Assembly: GCF_014696625.1 (NCBI RefSeq)
Contig: NZ_JACJQL010000008.1
Coordinates: 103,141-167,140 of the forward strand
Reading direction: 5' to 3'
Length of the DNA stretch: 64,000 nucleotides
DNA from: Nostoc parmelioides FACHB-3921
GTDB taxonomy: Bacteria > Cyanobacteriota > Cyanobacteriia > Cyanobacteriales > Nostocaceae
Below, piece after piece: positions 1-9,734 of this stretch (the first letter of the stretch is position 1; each line of letters begins with the position of its first letter). A program made the translations under genes and the position numbers. The notes below the pieces were generated by a model, which made no database searches, was not told where the DNA came from, and saw only the letters and a program-made list of their open reading frames with translations.

Positions 1-2
1 CA

Positions 3-488
3 TTGCCTAGACATGAGGTAGCCAAAGTTATCATTGGGGATTTGGTAAAAATTATCTTGGAAGAGTTAGAAATTGATTGTGAATCCTTTGGCTCAACTAC
101 CTTTAAACGTGAAGATATGCGTTTTGGTATAGAGCCAGATGATTCCTTTTATATTCAAAATCAGGCTCAGATGATAGGTAAAGAGCGAATCGATTTAACG
201 GTTGATCCTCCACCTGATTTAGTTATCGAAGTTGATGTTACTTCTAAAACCCAACTTGATGCCTATGAAGCATTAAAAGTCCCTGAATTGTGGAGATATG
301 AGACAGGAAAGCTACAAATTAATGTTTTTCAGGATGGTAAATATATCGAGTCTGAAATTAGTCCCAATTTTCCCAATTTGCCAATTTTAGAAGCAATTCC
401 CAAGTTTGTTGAACAAAGCCATACTTTAGGCAGAAGCCCAGCGCTGAGGGCATTTAGAAAGTGGGTAAGAGAGCAAATTGGAATTTAG
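3..488 (+). CDS. Uma2-like (DUF820) restriction-endonuclease-fold protein, 5' end outside window
   Basis: The 161 visible residues resemble the Uma2/DUF820 family, PD-(D/E)XK nuclease-fold proteins that are very abundant in filamentous cyanobacteria and whose biological role is mostly unknown. The segment around residues 68-98 (PPPDLVIEVDVTSKTQ ... ELWRYE) is the family's core strand pair with acidic and lysine residues. Family members are usually about 190-220 residues. The first codon here is TTG at the very edge of the window, and family sequences normally continue upstream with a short hydrophobic lead before 'LPRHE', so the true start is almost certainly outside the window. The stop is at 486-488. 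It converges with the GTPase gene on the other strand. Confidence 0.75.
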   Translation: MPRHEVAKVIIGDLVKIILEELEIDCESFGSTTFKREDMRFGIEPDDSFYIQNQAQMIGKERIDLTVDPPPDLVIEVDVTSKTQLDAYEALKVPELWRYETGKLQINVFQDGKYIESEISPNFPNLPILEAIPKFVEQSHTLGRSPALRAFRKWVREQIGI

Positions 489-526
489 CTATTCTTAACC
501 TGGAACTAATAACCGTTTTATTAATT

Positions 527-2002
527 TTACCGATGAAGTTTTACCTGTAATTCATCCTTGATGCGATTGAGAATGGAATTTTCATCAAGGGTTGCCAAAA
601 TTCTGTTAATTACGGCTTTCGGCCCGTCTGGCCCCCATGTTGCCCCATTGGCTAAATATTCTTTGGTCACTTGTCCAATAGCGTAGGAAGACACGCCAGC
701 TACACCGGCTTGGGTAAGGGCAACCGAGATATAAGGCCCCAAGGCAACACCAGCTGTAGCAGTTGCAGAGATACCAAGTAAAGTTTTTAACCCACTTAAA
801 CCCAAGTTTGCCAGGAGTTCACTAACACCAATACCCCCCATACTCAAGGCGATTTTTTGTAGCAACTGCACAGCACCCGCTTCAGTCATGGGGATGCCGT
901 AGAGTTTAGACAAACCTAAAATCAGAGAAACATCAATTACTATACTACTCAGTATATCTACCACAGTCACAGGATTGAGAGCGATCGCCACCGCTTTAGT
1001 CATGACGGCTTTCCAAATCAACTGATTAGCGTTCTGCTCCCGAATCATCAATTTACGCTGTACCAATTGCTCATTTACATTATCAGCAAACAGCATCGTA
1101 TTTAATGCAACTAAAGCCTTGCCCTCCCGTTGCAAAATCTCCAAAATCTTCACCTGGAGTTCAGCAACTTGAGCGTTACCTGTACGCACCTGCACCCCCC
1201 TACTGCCATCGGGACGACGCACAGCAGTTTTCACCAGTGGTGATGCCGCAGCCATGACAATTTCTAGGGGTGTGAGCAATTCCCGCACCCGTTCATCCCG
1301 AATCTTCTGGTAAATCGCCATCCTATCGGCTTCTGGATACTGGTCTACTTTATTAAATACCAGAATGATGGGTTTACCTGCTTCTCGCAATTGAGAAAGG
1401 GCTTCATGCTCAATTTTCGTCATGTCGCCAGAAATCACAAACAAAATTAAATCTGCTTGCTTGGCTATCTGTTCTGCCAAAGCAGTGCGGGTTTCCCCAT
1501 CAATTTCATCTAACCCAGGGGTATCGATTAACTCTACCTGCGATCGCCCAACCGATGGTAAAGTGACACGCAAAGCCCGTTCTGTTTCCCCAATCGCCTC
1601 TTCACTAATCCGCCAATTGACCCGTTGAGCCGCACGGGTAACACCATGCAAAGGCCCCGTTTCAAATACAGATTCCCCCACCAAGGCATTCAGTAAAGAA
1701 GATTTACCCCGTCCCACGATGCCAAAAGCAGCGATTTGTACCACCATGCTGTCTAACTTCCCCAGCATGGTTTCTAAATCAGCTATTTCTGACTCCAAGC
1801 CAGCCTTTTCCTGAGAACTGAGGTCAATATTGTCTACTAAGTTCCGCAGCGCCGATTGTGCTTGTTTATAGTTGAGTTCTGCTTGAATATCTTCAAAGCT
1901 AAAAATGGCACTATCAAGTTCTTCCTCCCAGTTGAGAGAACTTGTATCAGTATTGGTTGCGTCGCTTGGTTGAGGATCAGGCAAGGGTAATATCGAGGTC
2001 AT
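527..2002 (-). CDS. Dynamin/Era-like GTPase with C-terminal DUF697-type hydrophobic domain
   Basis: This is a 491-residue GTP-binding protein. All G motifs are visible: P-loop GIVGRGKS at residues 94-101, a GVTRA switch I region, DTPGLDEI (G3), NKVD (G4) and an AAASP segment resembling G5. The C-terminal third is rich in small and hydrophobic residues (LGLSKLYGIPM ... GVALGPYISVALTQAGVAG), matching the DUF697 membrane-associated domain of YcjF-like proteins. The N-terminal ~90 residues are acidic and probably helical. The likely role is a membrane-associated GTPase; substrate and partners are unknown. It is transcribed divergently from tpiA with about 200 bp between them. Confidence 0.8.
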   Translation of the reverse strand: MTSILPLPDPQPSDATNTDTSSLNWEEELDSAIFSFEDIQAELNYKQAQSALRNLVDNIDLSSQEKAGLESEIADLETMLGKLDSMVVQIAAFGIVGRGKSSLLNALVGESVFETGPLHGVTRAAQRVNWRISEEAIGETERALRVTLPSVGRSQVELIDTPGLDEIDGETRTALAEQIAKQADLILFVISGDMTKIEHEALSQLREAGKPIILVFNKVDQYPEADRMAIYQKIRDERVRELLTPLEIVMAAASPLVKTAVRRPDGSRGVQVRTGNAQVAELQVKILEILQREGKALVALNTMLFADNVNEQLVQRKLMIREQNANQLIWKAVMTKAVAIALNPVTVVDILSSIVIDVSLILGLSKLYGIPMTEAGAVQLLQKIALSMGGIGVSELLANLGLSGLKTLLGISATATAGVALGPYISVALTQAGVAGVSSYAIGQVTKEYLANGATWGPDGPKAVINRILATLDENSILNRIKDELQVKLHR

Positions 2003-2211
2003 ATCAGTTGTATATTTTAAATTTTAATTTTTAAACTAGCTTTATTTTCCATCCTAGTAATTTTTCTCAGGATATTGGGCAAATAAGCAAGCTAGAGAAC
2101 AGATGGGAGTAACAACTGACAAATGACTCATGACTAATGACTAAATGGCTAACAAAAAGTCATAAACTGAAAAGTGCATCTAGTAGCGTTAGGAACTTGA
2201 CTAAATCACCT

Positions 2212-2937
2212 GTGCGGAAAATAGTTATTGCCGGTAACTGGAAAATGTTCAAAACCCAGGCAGAGTCTCAAGAGTTCTTAAAAGAATTTCTGCCTGCATT
2301 AGAGGAAACACCTCAAGAACGGGAAGTGCTGCTTTGCGTTCCTTTCACTGATCTGGCCATTTTGTCTCAGAGTCTACATGGTAGCCTTGTACAACTGGGA
2401 GCGCAAAACGTCCACTGGGCAGAAAATGGAGCCTACACTGGTGAAATCTCTGGCCCAATGTTGACAGAAATTGGTGTCCGTTACGTTATTGTCGGTCATA
2501 GCGAACGACGACAATTTTTTGGGGAAACAGACGAGACAGTTAATTTACGTCTCCAAGCTGCTCAAAAGTATGGGTTAACGCCGATTCTTTGTGTAGGCGA
2601 AACCAAACAACAGCGAGATTCTGGAGAAACTGAATCACTAATTGTCAGCCAACTAGACAAAGACCTCATAGATGTTGATCAGACAAATTTGGTGATTGCT
2701 TACGAACCCATTTGGGCAATTGGCACTGGTGACACTTGTGAAACAACAGAGGCTAATAGAGTTATTGGCTTAATTCGCAGCCAATTGAAGAATCCTGATG
2801 TGCCAATTCAATATGGTGGCTCAGTCAAACCAAGCAATATTGATGAGATTATGGCTCAACCAGAAATCGATGGCGTTCTCGTGGGTGGAGCAAGTTTAGA
2901 AGCTGCAAGTTTCGCCCGAATTGTAAACTATCAGTAA
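2212..2937 (+). CDS. tpiA: Triosephosphate isomerase
   Basis: The product interconverts dihydroxyacetone phosphate and glyceraldehyde 3-phosphate in glycolysis and the Calvin cycle, in the cytoplasm. Motifs are AGNWKMFK (substrate Asn and Lys), VGHSERR (catalytic His), [11 protein letters not shown] (catalytic Glu and phosphate loop) and YGGSVKPSN / VGGASL (phosphate binding). I chose the GTG at 2212 as start because it gives 241 residues beginning [13 protein letters not shown], the usual family length. The open frame runs 25 codons further upstream to an ATG at 2137, but that extension has no homology-like features. folP follows on the same strand after an 80-bp heptamer-rich gap. Confidence 0.95.
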   Translation: MRKIVIAGNWKMFKTQAESQEFLKEFLPALEETPQEREVLLCVPFTDLAILSQSLHGSLVQLGAQNVHWAENGAYTGEISGPMLTEIGVRYVIVGHSERRQFFGETDETVNLRLQAAQKYGLTPILCVGETKQQRDSGETESLIVSQLDKDLIDVDQTNLVIAYEPIWAIGTGDTCETTEANRVIGLIRSQLKNPDVPIQYGGSVKPSNIDEIMAQPEIDGVLVGGASLEAASFARIVNYQ

Positions 2938-2938
2938 A

Positions 2939-3018
2939 TAGTCCACAGTCAATAGTCCATAGTCCATAGTCTAAAACTGTTGACTACTGACTATTGACTA
3001 TTGACCAATGACTAATCA
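2939..3018. repeat. Heptamer-like STRR between tpiA and folP
   Basis: Degenerate heptanucleotide units (AGTCCAT, TGACTAT and relatives) fill almost the whole gap between the tpiA stop and the folP start. The gap contains no obvious terminator, so cotranscription remains possible. Confidence 0.7.
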
Positions 3019-3020
3019 CT

Positions 3021-3884
3021 ATGTGCAGTAAATTGATCATAGGCGATCGCTGTTTCCACTGGGGACAGCGTACTTATTTAATGGGTGTTTTAAATGTAAC
3101 GCCAGATAGTTTTAGTGATGGTGGTAAATTTAATACTACATCTGCCGCTCTAGACCAGGCAAAAGCTCTGGTAGCTGCTGGTGCTGATATTATCGATGTC
3201 GGCGGTCAATCTACTAGACCAGGGGCAGAGCAAATCACTCTGACAGAAGAACTGGAGCGTGTATTGCCAATAGTCCAGGTATTGCGATCGCAAATTCCTG
3301 TACCCATATCAGTGGATACAACTAGAGCAGAAGTAGCTAAAGCATCTATAGAAGCTGGAGCAAATATTATTAATGATATTTCTGGTGGCACATTTGACCC
3401 CCAAATGTTGCCCACAGTGGCAACTTTTGGCGTACCAATTATATTGATGCACATCCGTGGTACACCACAGACTATGCAGCAATTTACTGAATATCAAGAT
3501 TTAATGGGAGAAATTTCTAGTTTTTTAGCTAACCAAATTACCACAGCCACAACCTTGGGTATTCAACCCGAAAAAATTATTATTGATCCTGGTATTGGCT
3601 TTGCTAAAAACTACGAACAAAATTTAGAAATACTACGCCGCTTAGGTTCATTACGGGCGCTAAATTGTCCTATCTTAGTAGGCGCATCCCGTAAAAGTTT
3701 TATCGGTCGAATTTTAAATCAACCAGATCCCGAAGCACGAGTTTGGGGAACAGCTGCGGCTTGTTGCGCTGCAATTTTCAATGGGGCTGATATCCTGCGA
3801 GTACATGATGTGCAAGAGATGCGTGATGTATCTCTAGTTGCTGATGCACTCTTTCGGAGTGAGTTATTGAGTGCTGAGGATTGA
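3021..3884 (+). CDS. folP: Dihydropteroate synthase
   Basis: The product condenses p-aminobenzoate with 6-hydroxymethyl-dihydropterin pyrophosphate in folate synthesis. The 287-residue TIM-barrel protein has all signature blocks: GVLNVTPDSFSDGG near residue 22, DVGGQSTRPGA, SVDTT, NDISGG, MHIRGTPQTMQ, DPGIGFAKN, GASRKSFIG and the C-terminal RVHDV. The length is normal for the family. The gene runs in the same direction as tpiA. Its stop lies 32 bp from the stop of the convergent SPFH gene. Confidence 0.96.
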   Translation: MCSKLIIGDRCFHWGQRTYLMGVLNVTPDSFSDGGKFNTTSAALDQAKALVAAGADIIDVGGQSTRPGAEQITLTEELERVLPIVQVLRSQIPVPISVDTTRAEVAKASIEAGANIINDISGGTFDPQMLPTVATFGVPIILMHIRGTPQTMQQFTEYQDLMGEISSFLANQITTATTLGIQPEKIIIDPGIGFAKNYEQNLEILRRLGSLRALNCPILVGASRKSFIGRILNQPDPEARVWGTAAACCAAIFNGADILRVHDVQEMRDVSLVADALFRSELLSAED

Positions 3885-3916
3885 GCTATTCCCCCCTGCT
3901 CCCTGCTCCCCACTCT

Positions 3917-4753
3917 CTACCCATGCTCCCCACTCTTCCCATTACCATCAGTATTTACAGTCTCCGCCATAACCTCTTTCATCAATTCACCGGATTTGCC
4001 TGGGTCTACAAACACAACCTTGGCATTGGTACTTTCTCCTAGTTTGTAACTAGCATTAATATAATCTTGAGCGACCAAATAACGGAGAATTTCTTTACTT
4101 TCGGGATTACTACGCAATGCTTCGGCAATTATCTGCATAGAAGTCATTGTTCCTTCTGCCTTCTTGATAGCAGCTTGACGTTCTCCTTCAGCTTCGGAAA
4201 TTAGCGCCCGTTTTTTGAATTCAGCCGCCCGTTCCTCTTCCATAGTTTTCCGCACACTTTCCGGTGGTGTAATTCTTTGAATATCTAACCGGATAATTTC
4301 AACGCCCCAATCTGCTGTTGTGCTGTTCAACTCACTTAAGATGGTTCGGTTCATTTCATCTCTGGTGACATTGGTATCTTCTACCGTATTTTGAGCAATC
4401 ACTTCCCGGAGTGTGGTTGTTGCCAGTTGTGTCAACGCTCCCTGCAAGTCTTCAATGGCATAGAAGCTTTTCTCCATATCCCGGATACGCCAGAAAAGAA
4501 TAGCATCAACTTCTAGGTAAATATTATCCCTAGTGATCACATTTTGGGGTTTGATATCTATAAATTGCTCCCGTGTGGTATCTTCCATCACCACCTGATC
4601 AACCAAAGGCACGATAAAGTTTAAACCTGGATTCAGTGTGCGATGTCTCCGTCCTAAGCGTTCAACAAGGGCTGCATTCCCTTCATTAATAATTTTTGCC
4701 GATCCTAAGGCATAACCGATAAGCGCTAAGACTATAGCAATAATTGGCTCCAT
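3917..4753 (-). CDS. SPFH/band 7 (slipin-like) membrane protein
   Basis: This 278-residue protein has one N-terminal membrane segment (residues 3-18, IIAIVLALIGYALGSA) followed by an SPFH domain (about 20-190) with the typical RLGRRHRTLNPGLNFIVP and ITRDNIYLEVDA segments. An Ala/Glu-rich helical stretch follows (AAEFKKRALISEAEGERQAA, ~195-214), typical of paraslipins and QmcA/stomatins. Such proteins form oligomeric membrane scaffolds that often control membrane proteases. No NfeD partner gene is adjacent. The last residues (GKSGEHG) are encoded by a low-complexity GGGAAGAGTGGGGAGCATGGG tract related to repeats that continue past the stop, so the C-terminal tail may be repeat-derived. Confidence 0.88.
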   Translation of the reverse strand: MEPIIAIVLALIGYALGSAKIINEGNAALVERLGRRHRTLNPGLNFIVPLVDQVVMEDTTREQFIDIKPQNVITRDNIYLEVDAILFWRIRDMEKSFYAIEDLQGALTQLATTTLREVIAQNTVEDTNVTRDEMNRTILSELNSTTADWGVEIIRLDIQRITPPESVRKTMEEERAAEFKKRALISEAEGERQAAIKKAEGTMTSMQIIAEALRSNPESKEILRYLVAQDYINASYKLGESTNAKVVFVDPGKSGELMKEVMAETVNTDGNGKSGEHG

Positions 4754-4791
4754 ATATGCTCCTATTACCTTTTAGGGCAATTTTAGTTTAA

Positions 4792-4812
4792 AGGACATGG
4801 TACTACCATGCC
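4792..4812. repeat. Inverted repeat (hairpin) upstream of SPFH gene
   Basis: GGACATGGTA and TACCATGCCC are separated by one base and form a near-perfect hairpin in the leader region of the SPFH gene. No T-run follows, so it is not a standard terminator. It may be a dispersed palindromic element. Confidence 0.5.
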
Positions 4813-4910
4813 CTACATTTAAGTCTATTATCATGTCTGTTTGAATACTTGTAATATCTGTGGGGTTGGTAGTGGGTCATGGGCTTCACCGTGAGCATTA
4901 GCCGAACGGT

Positions 4911-5003
4911 AACTGGTAATGGTAAAACACAATTACTTTTTTGCTGGCACTAGTGGTAGAAGGCTATTAGCTATGACTCGTTACCAACCAAAGCAACCAT
5001 ATA
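4911..5003. repeat. Dispersed intergenic repeat, copy 1 (second copy at 14081-14163)
   Basis: This copy shares with 14081-14163 the blocks ATGGTAAAA-CACAATTAC, CTATGAC and TTACCAACCAAAGCAACCAT, in the same order and orientation. The remainder of the 4754-5144 gap (391 bp between the SPFH gene and the exporter) has a HIP1 site and A/T-rich sequence but no gene that I can support. Confidence 0.6.
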
Positions 5004-5144
5004 GTTGGTGATGAGACGAAGGTAAATAATTAATATTTATTTAATATTAAAAAATAAATGGCGATCGCACTATCGCCTAATTTGGTTCAACAGAAAAATC
5101 TGGGGACAGACAAATTTGACAACGCCCCCAGTTTACAGCTTGTG

Positions 5145-6626
5145 TTAAAAACCAAAGATGAGTCTAACTACACCTAAGAATGTACCTAAAGGCCCTGATA
5201 TCAAGCCGACGCTATCACTAGTCCTAGCTAGACCTGAGCGACCGACTACAACAATATCGTTGTTACGGAGTATGGGATTAGTCTCTTCGTTAATTCCTTG
5301 GTTGAAATCAACTTTGATCTCACGCTTAGTCACGGAACCATTGGGGTTAAGACGCATCAACTCTACACTGGCGCTACGCGCTCTAGCGTCATTAAATCCA
5401 CCAGCCGCGAGTAGTGCTTGGTTTAAGGAGCTATTTGGTCTAATGTCTACGGCTCCTGGGCGTTTAACTTCACCTACCACACCAACCTGAATTGTATTGG
5501 GAGACAAAGTAGTAGTTGCTAATTCCGTCGCTAGTGCTGGGTTAACCTCAGTAGCAGTAGGAATCACGATTGTGTCTCCATCTTGGACAATTACATCTTG
5601 ATTAACATCACCAGTGCGTAATAGTTCCAAAAGATTGAGGTCTATAGTTTGTTCACCATTAGTCCTTGTCGGTCGGCGTAACGTGATCTTGGTAATATCT
5701 GCTTGGGAGGTAATACCGCCAGCTAATTGAATTGCTCGTGTCACCGTGGGTAAACCACTGCCACTAGCCCCATTCCCACCAGCCTGAGCCTCTGTCGCCC
5801 CTGCACTCACAAGATATGAGCCAGGACGATTGACTTGACCGATAATGGCTACAGTGCGGGGTGCGGTTTGGCTAGCAGCAAAGTTAGCAGCAAATAAATT
5901 ACGTGCTTCTGCTACGTTGAAGCTAGTAGCAGTTGGCACGACTATAACGTCTCCATCCCTTAAAGTAATATCTTGTGAAGAGCTACCAGTTTGGATGAGT
6001 TCCTTTAAATTGAGACTGACGATTTGCTCAGTAGAATTGCTGGTTTTACGTCTCAGCTTCACTTGAGTGACATCTGCTGCTAAGGTAACACCTTGGGCTG
6101 TTGTGAGTGCAGCCAATACAGTGGGATATTGTACCCCTGGATTATTACCTGCACCGCCTTGCAAGCTCAAAGTGTAAGATCCTGGGCGTGTGACTTCCCC
6201 AGCAACTAAGATATTGATGGGGCGAGGGGATAAAAGATTGACAGAAATCTGGGGACGTTTCAGAAACCTGCGATATCTGTCAGTGATGACATCAGCAGCT
6301 TGTTCTGTTGTGAATCCTTGAACTGAAACACTGCCGATTAAAGGTAAGTTGATAGCTCCACCTGGAGGAATTTGGTATTCACCACCATATTCGGGAACTT
6401 CAAATACATTTACACGAATTAGATCGCCGCCTCCCAACAAGTATTTTGTATCTACTTGTACTGGTGGTGATACTCGTTGGTTAGTAGGGGGTACTGTTTG
6501 CGAATTAGGAAATACTTGTTGTCCCTGAGCTACGCTGGCAAACGGCACAACGAGATGAGCAGCAGTTAGTAAAGCTGCACCCACAGCTGGCTGTGATAGA
6601 AATTTCAGCGAACCTGTGTTAAGCAT
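5145..6626 (-). CDS. Polysaccharide export (Wza-like, SLBB-domain) protein
   Basis: This 493-residue protein has an N-terminal hydrophobic segment (about residues 14-33) consistent with a signal peptide. A Poly_export domain begins near residue 60 (YLLGGGDLIRVNVFEVPEYGGEYQIPPGGAINLPLIG), followed by three SLBB-like repeats marked by 'VAGEVTRPGSY', 'IIGQVNRPGSY' and 'VVGEVKRPGAV'. Each repeat has the phrase 'DGDVIVVPT' or 'DGDTIVIPT'. The family forms the periplasmic and outer-membrane channel for exopolysaccharide export. No Wzc kinase or glycosyltransferases are adjacent, so the substrate cannot be inferred from context. No lipobox Cys is evident. Confidence 0.85.
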   Translation of the reverse strand: MLNTGSLKFLSQPAVGAALLTAAHLVVPFASVAQGQQVFPNSQTVPPTNQRVSPPVQVDTKYLLGGGDLIRVNVFEVPEYGGEYQIPPGGAINLPLIGSVSVQGFTTEQAADVITDRYRRFLKRPQISVNLLSPRPINILVAGEVTRPGSYTLSLQGGAGNNPGVQYPTVLAALTTAQGVTLAADVTQVKLRRKTSNSTEQIVSLNLKELIQTGSSSQDITLRDGDVIVVPTATSFNVAEARNLFAANFAASQTAPRTVAIIGQVNRPGSYLVSAGATEAQAGGNGASGSGLPTVTRAIQLAGGITSQADITKITLRRPTRTNGEQTIDLNLLELLRTGDVNQDVIVQDGDTIVIPTATEVNPALATELATTTLSPNTIQVGVVGEVKRPGAVDIRPNSSLNQALLAAGGFNDARARSASVELMRLNPNGSVTKREIKVDFNQGINEETNPILRNNDIVVVGRSGLARTSDSVGLISGPLGTFLGVVRLIFGF

Positions 6627-6860
6627 ATTTTTTAAACTCTGAGACTACCATCGGTAAAGTATTGTCTAAACATTTTAATCTTGACTATACTTAAGTATTG
6701 AAGTTTCCCGACAATTCTCATTTTCCTAGAAAAACTATCTTAATCCGGTCAAATATTTTTTCCAAAGTTTGAATTTTTAGTAAAGTTACAGTAAAAGTTG
6801 CCTGATTTTACTAAACAACATCTGTGAATATAATTTCCACATTAGTATTTTTGCTGAGAT

Positions 6861-6943
6861 ATGGCTGTTGACAGACTTGAAATCATCGTGTTGTCCAGGT
6901 TTTATCTTAGCTTGATGTCCTAGTCTGTCTGGCTAAGGCTACA
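6861..6943 (-). repeat. Dispersed 85-100 bp element, copy 1
   Basis: On the minus strand it reads from AGCCTTAGCCAGACAGACT through GGACATCAAGCTAAGATAAAA to TTTCAAGTCTGTCAACAGCC. It begins at the 3' end of the ABC gene and contains that gene's stop codon. The rest of the 6627-6938 gap is A/T-rich and shows no other recognisable feature. Confidence 0.75.
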
Positions 6944-7946
6944 CTTCTGATTGATCAATTACTTCATGTAAAGATGTGTCTTGTTTTTGAATCTGGTTGA
7001 TAAAGAATTCTTCTAAAGATTGACGAGATAAATTCATAGAAATAATTCGCCCACCCATTAAACGCACGCTAGCGAGGAAATCATAATAATCTTCTTGCAG
7101 TATACCTTGCCAATAACCATCAGGTTCATACACTAAATTTGCCAGCCATTTTTTGAGAATTTCCCAATCACCATTTTGACCTTTAACATGGTATGTGTTT
7201 TGACTACCCAGTATTTCATCCAGAGAACCAGAACAAATTAATTCACCTTTTGAAAGGATAGCAATGCGATCGCATATTTTCTCCACTTCACTGAGAATAT
7301 GGCTATTGAAGAAAATCGTCTTACCTGCGGCTTTCAGCGACAAAATAATTTCCCGCATCCGGTAGCGTCCTAGAGGATCTAAACCAGACATTGGTTCGTC
7401 CAAAAATATCAACTCTGGATCGTTAATTAGTGCCTGAGCCATGCCAACACGCTGTAGCATCCCTTTGGAATAGCGGCGCATTTGTTTTTTTTGGGCATCA
7501 GCTACAGATAAACCCACCAAATCCAATAATTCAGGAATGCGTTGACGTTGCACAGCAGCAGGAATTGCAAATAAACCAGCCGCTAACTCTAAAAACTCCC
7601 AACCAGTAAGATATTCATACAAGTAAGGATTTTCACTCAAATAACCAACACGTTGCTTGATATGGCGATCGCCTAATGGCTGACCCAACAATAACCCTTG
7701 TCCACCAGTTGGACGGATAATTCCCAACAATAGCTTTAACAAAGTAGTTTTACCCGCACCATTCGGCCCCAATAAACCAAAAGTTTCCCCCTGGTAAACC
7801 GTTAAAGAACAGCCCTTGAGGGAAACAACTTTTTGATTCATCCAAAAGCCAGTGCGATAAACTTTTCGCAAATCAGAAGTCATCACTACTGGCGGGGTAT
7901 TTTTGGTAGTTAATTGAGAATCCGGGGTGTCTGTAAAAGACTGCAT
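6939..7946 (-). CDS. ABC transporter ATP-binding protein (CcmA/NatA type)
   Basis: This 335-residue ATPase has Walker A GPNGAGKT (~61-68), signature YSKGM, Walker B LIFLDEPMSGLDP and an H-loop FFNSHILSE. After the ATPase core an ~100-residue C-terminal extension is present, as in DrrA/NatA-type exporters. No permease gene is adjacent, so its membrane partner must be elsewhere or it acts independently. The last codons (IDQSEV) lie next to and within a dispersed repeat element, so the C-terminal end may have been set by the repeat. Confidence 0.85.
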   Translation of the reverse strand: MQSFTDTPDSQLTTKNTPPVVMTSDLRKVYRTGFWMNQKVVSLKGCSLTVYQGETFGLLGPNGAGKTTLLKLLLGIIRPTGGQGLLLGQPLGDRHIKQRVGYLSENPYLYEYLTGWEFLELAAGLFAIPAAVQRQRIPELLDLVGLSVADAQKKQMRRYSKGMLQRVGMAQALINDPELIFLDEPMSGLDPLGRYRMREIILSLKAAGKTIFFNSHILSEVEKICDRIAILSKGELICSGSLDEILGSQNTYHVKGQNGDWEILKKWLANLVYEPDGYWQGILQEDYYDFLASVRLMGGRIISMNLSRQSLEEFFINQIQKQDTSLHEVIDQSEV

Positions 7947-8100
7947 TGGGTGTTAATTAACAAATACTAGTGATTACGCAGCATTGGTTATAAAGTACCC
8001 AGGAAGATCAGCGCGATCGCTATAGGTTTGTTAATTGTTGCAAATTTTGGGGACTGGGGACTAGGGATTTCTCCCCCCTGCCTCCCCTGCCCCCTGCTGC

Positions 8101-8730
8101 TTACAAAACCCCCTTAGAGCTAGGAATTGTCCCCGCGCGGCGAGGATCGACTTCTATAGCCATTCTGGCTGCTCTGGCAAAGGCTTTGAAGGTCGCCTCA
8201 ATAATGTGATGGGAATTAATGCCATCCAATTGGCGAATGTGCAGAGTCATTTGGCTATGGTTGACTAGTGCCACAAAAAATTCTCTAACTAATTGGGTGT
8301 CATAAGTTCCCACACGTTCGGTAGGAATTTGTAAGCCGTAGCTGAGGTGAGGACGACCAGAAAAATCCAGTGCTACCTGTACTAAAGCTTCGTCTAAAGG
8401 TGCTAAAAAATTGCCGAAGCGGACTATACCTTTGCGATCGCCTAATGCCTTAGCCAAAGCTTGACCTAAAGTAATACCCACATCTTCATTTGTGTGGTGG
8501 TCATCAATTTCCCAGTCTCCTTGGGCTTGGACATCCAAATCAATCAAGCCGTGGGAGGAAATTTGATGCAACATATGATCTAAAAAGGGAATGCCAGTAG
8601 CTGCCTTACAAATTCCCGTACCATCCAAATTGACAGTAACCTGCACATTCGTTTCCCCAGTTGTGCGATGCACTGAAGCAATCCGAGGGACTGAGGATAA
8701 GTTAAGTTGGGGATAATCGCTGATTTGCAT
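8101..8730 (-). CDS. hisB: Imidazoleglycerol-phosphate dehydratase
   Basis: This enzyme dehydrates imidazole glycerol phosphate in histidine synthesis, using two Mn ions. Metal-binding blocks are [10 protein letters not shown] and [31 protein letters not shown] is also typical. I placed the start at ATG 8730 (209 residues, [10 protein letters not shown]...). The open frame extends to 8808, but those 26 extra residues come from a low-complexity GGGAGTAGGG-type repeat. It is a stand-alone dehydratase without the phosphatase domain found in enterobacterial HisB. It lies in the same direction as fabI, separated by a dispersed repeat. Confidence 0.95.
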   Translation of the reverse strand: MQISDYPQLNLSSVPRIASVHRTTGETNVQVTVNLDGTGICKAATGIPFLDHMLHQISSHGLIDLDVQAQGDWEIDDHHTNEDVGITLGQALAKALGDRKGIVRFGNFLAPLDEALVQVALDFSGRPHLSYGLQIPTERVGTYDTQLVREFFVALVNHSQMTLHIRQLDGINSHHIIEATFKAFARAARMAIEVDPRRAGTIPSSKGVL

Positions 8731-8811
8731 AATTGGGAGGAGGGAGTAGGGCATAGGGAGTGGGTGAAAGAAATTAGAACAACCTACTCCCCACTCCCCA
8801 GTACCCAAATT

Positions 8812-8957
8812 TTATCGTAAATTCAAGGGTTTAAGACCTCTACGACACGTAGTATCAGTTGAATTGGGGTAAAACATCCCCGACTCCAACTGTCTTTAAT
8901 TTTGAATTTTGTTCGCCCTTGGCGTTCCCGAAGGGTATTTTGAATTTTGAATTGTTA
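8812..8957. repeat. Dispersed ~145 bp intergenic element, copy A
   Basis: This stretch matches 58318-58466 in order: ATCGTAAAT..AAGGGTTTAAGACC, ACGTAGTATCA, CCCCGACT, TGTCTTTAATTTTGAATTTTG, then CCCGNAGGGTATTTTGAATTTTGAATTGTTA. Both copies end directly at the stop codon of a minus-strand gene (fabI here). Confidence 0.7.
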
Positions 8958-9734
8958 TTACATCCCCATGATTTCGTATCCTGCATCTACGTACAAGACT
9001 TGACCAGTAATACCACTAGCTAAATCACTAGCCAAGAAAGCGGCTGTATTACCCACTTCTAGCTGAGTCACAGTCCGACGTAAGGGCGCTACTTGTTCCA
9101 CATGATGAATCATATCTAAAATGCCACCCACGGCACTAGAAGCCAAGGTGCGGATGGGGCCAGCAGAGATGGCATTAACGCGAATATTTTGAGAGCCGAG
9201 TTCAGATGCTAGATAACGTACACTAGCTTCTAATCCGGCTTTGGCTACTCCCATAACGTTGTAGTTAGGAACAGCTCTGACACCACCCAAATATGACAGA
9301 GTAATAATACTACCGCCTTCGGTCATTAGAGGTTTAGCCGCACCACTTAACTGCACCAGTGAAAAAGTGCTGATATCTAAAGCCGTGGCAAAACCAGCAC
9401 GGGATGTTTGGCTAAAATCTCCAGTCAAATCATCTCTGTTAGCAAAGGCTAGACAATGAATCAGAATATCTAACCTGCCCCATTTATCGCGGATGGTATC
9501 AAAAGTAGACTGAATTTGTTCATCATTTTGAACATTACAAGGCAAGAATAAGCTGGGGTTAAGGGGTTCTACGAGTTCTGAAACTTTCTTCTCAAATTTG
9601 CCACGTTCATCTGGTAGATAAGTAATACCAAGGTTAGCTCCGGCTGCGTGCAGTTGTTGGGCAATTCCCCAGGCAATGGAACGATTATTGGCGATACCTG
9701 TAACCAAGGCATTTTTTCCAGTCAGATTCAGCAT
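8958..9734 (-). CDS. fabI: Enoyl-[acyl-carrier-protein] reductase (NADH)
   Basis: This is a short-chain dehydrogenase-fold enzyme that completes each fatty acid elongation cycle. Visible are the FabI-type nucleotide-binding segment GIANNRSIAWGIA, the catalytic Tyr/Lys pair in YNVMGVAKAG, AISAGPIRTLASS and the C-terminal GQVLYVDAGYEIMGM. The 258-residue product from ATG 9734 matches the usual length; an upstream ATG at 9752 would add six residues. It is divergent from ntcA with ~650 bp between the starts. Confidence 0.95.
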   Translation of the reverse strand: MLNLTGKNALVTGIANNRSIAWGIAQQLHAAGANLGITYLPDERGKFEKKVSELVEPLNPSLFLPCNVQNDEQIQSTFDTIRDKWGRLDILIHCLAFANRDDLTGDFSQTSRAGFATALDISTFSLVQLSGAAKPLMTEGGSIITLSYLGGVRAVPNYNVMGVAKAGLEASVRYLASELGSQNIRVNAISAGPIRTLASSAVGGILDMIHHVEQVAPLRRTVTQLEVGNTAAFLASDLASGITGQVLYVDAGYEIMGM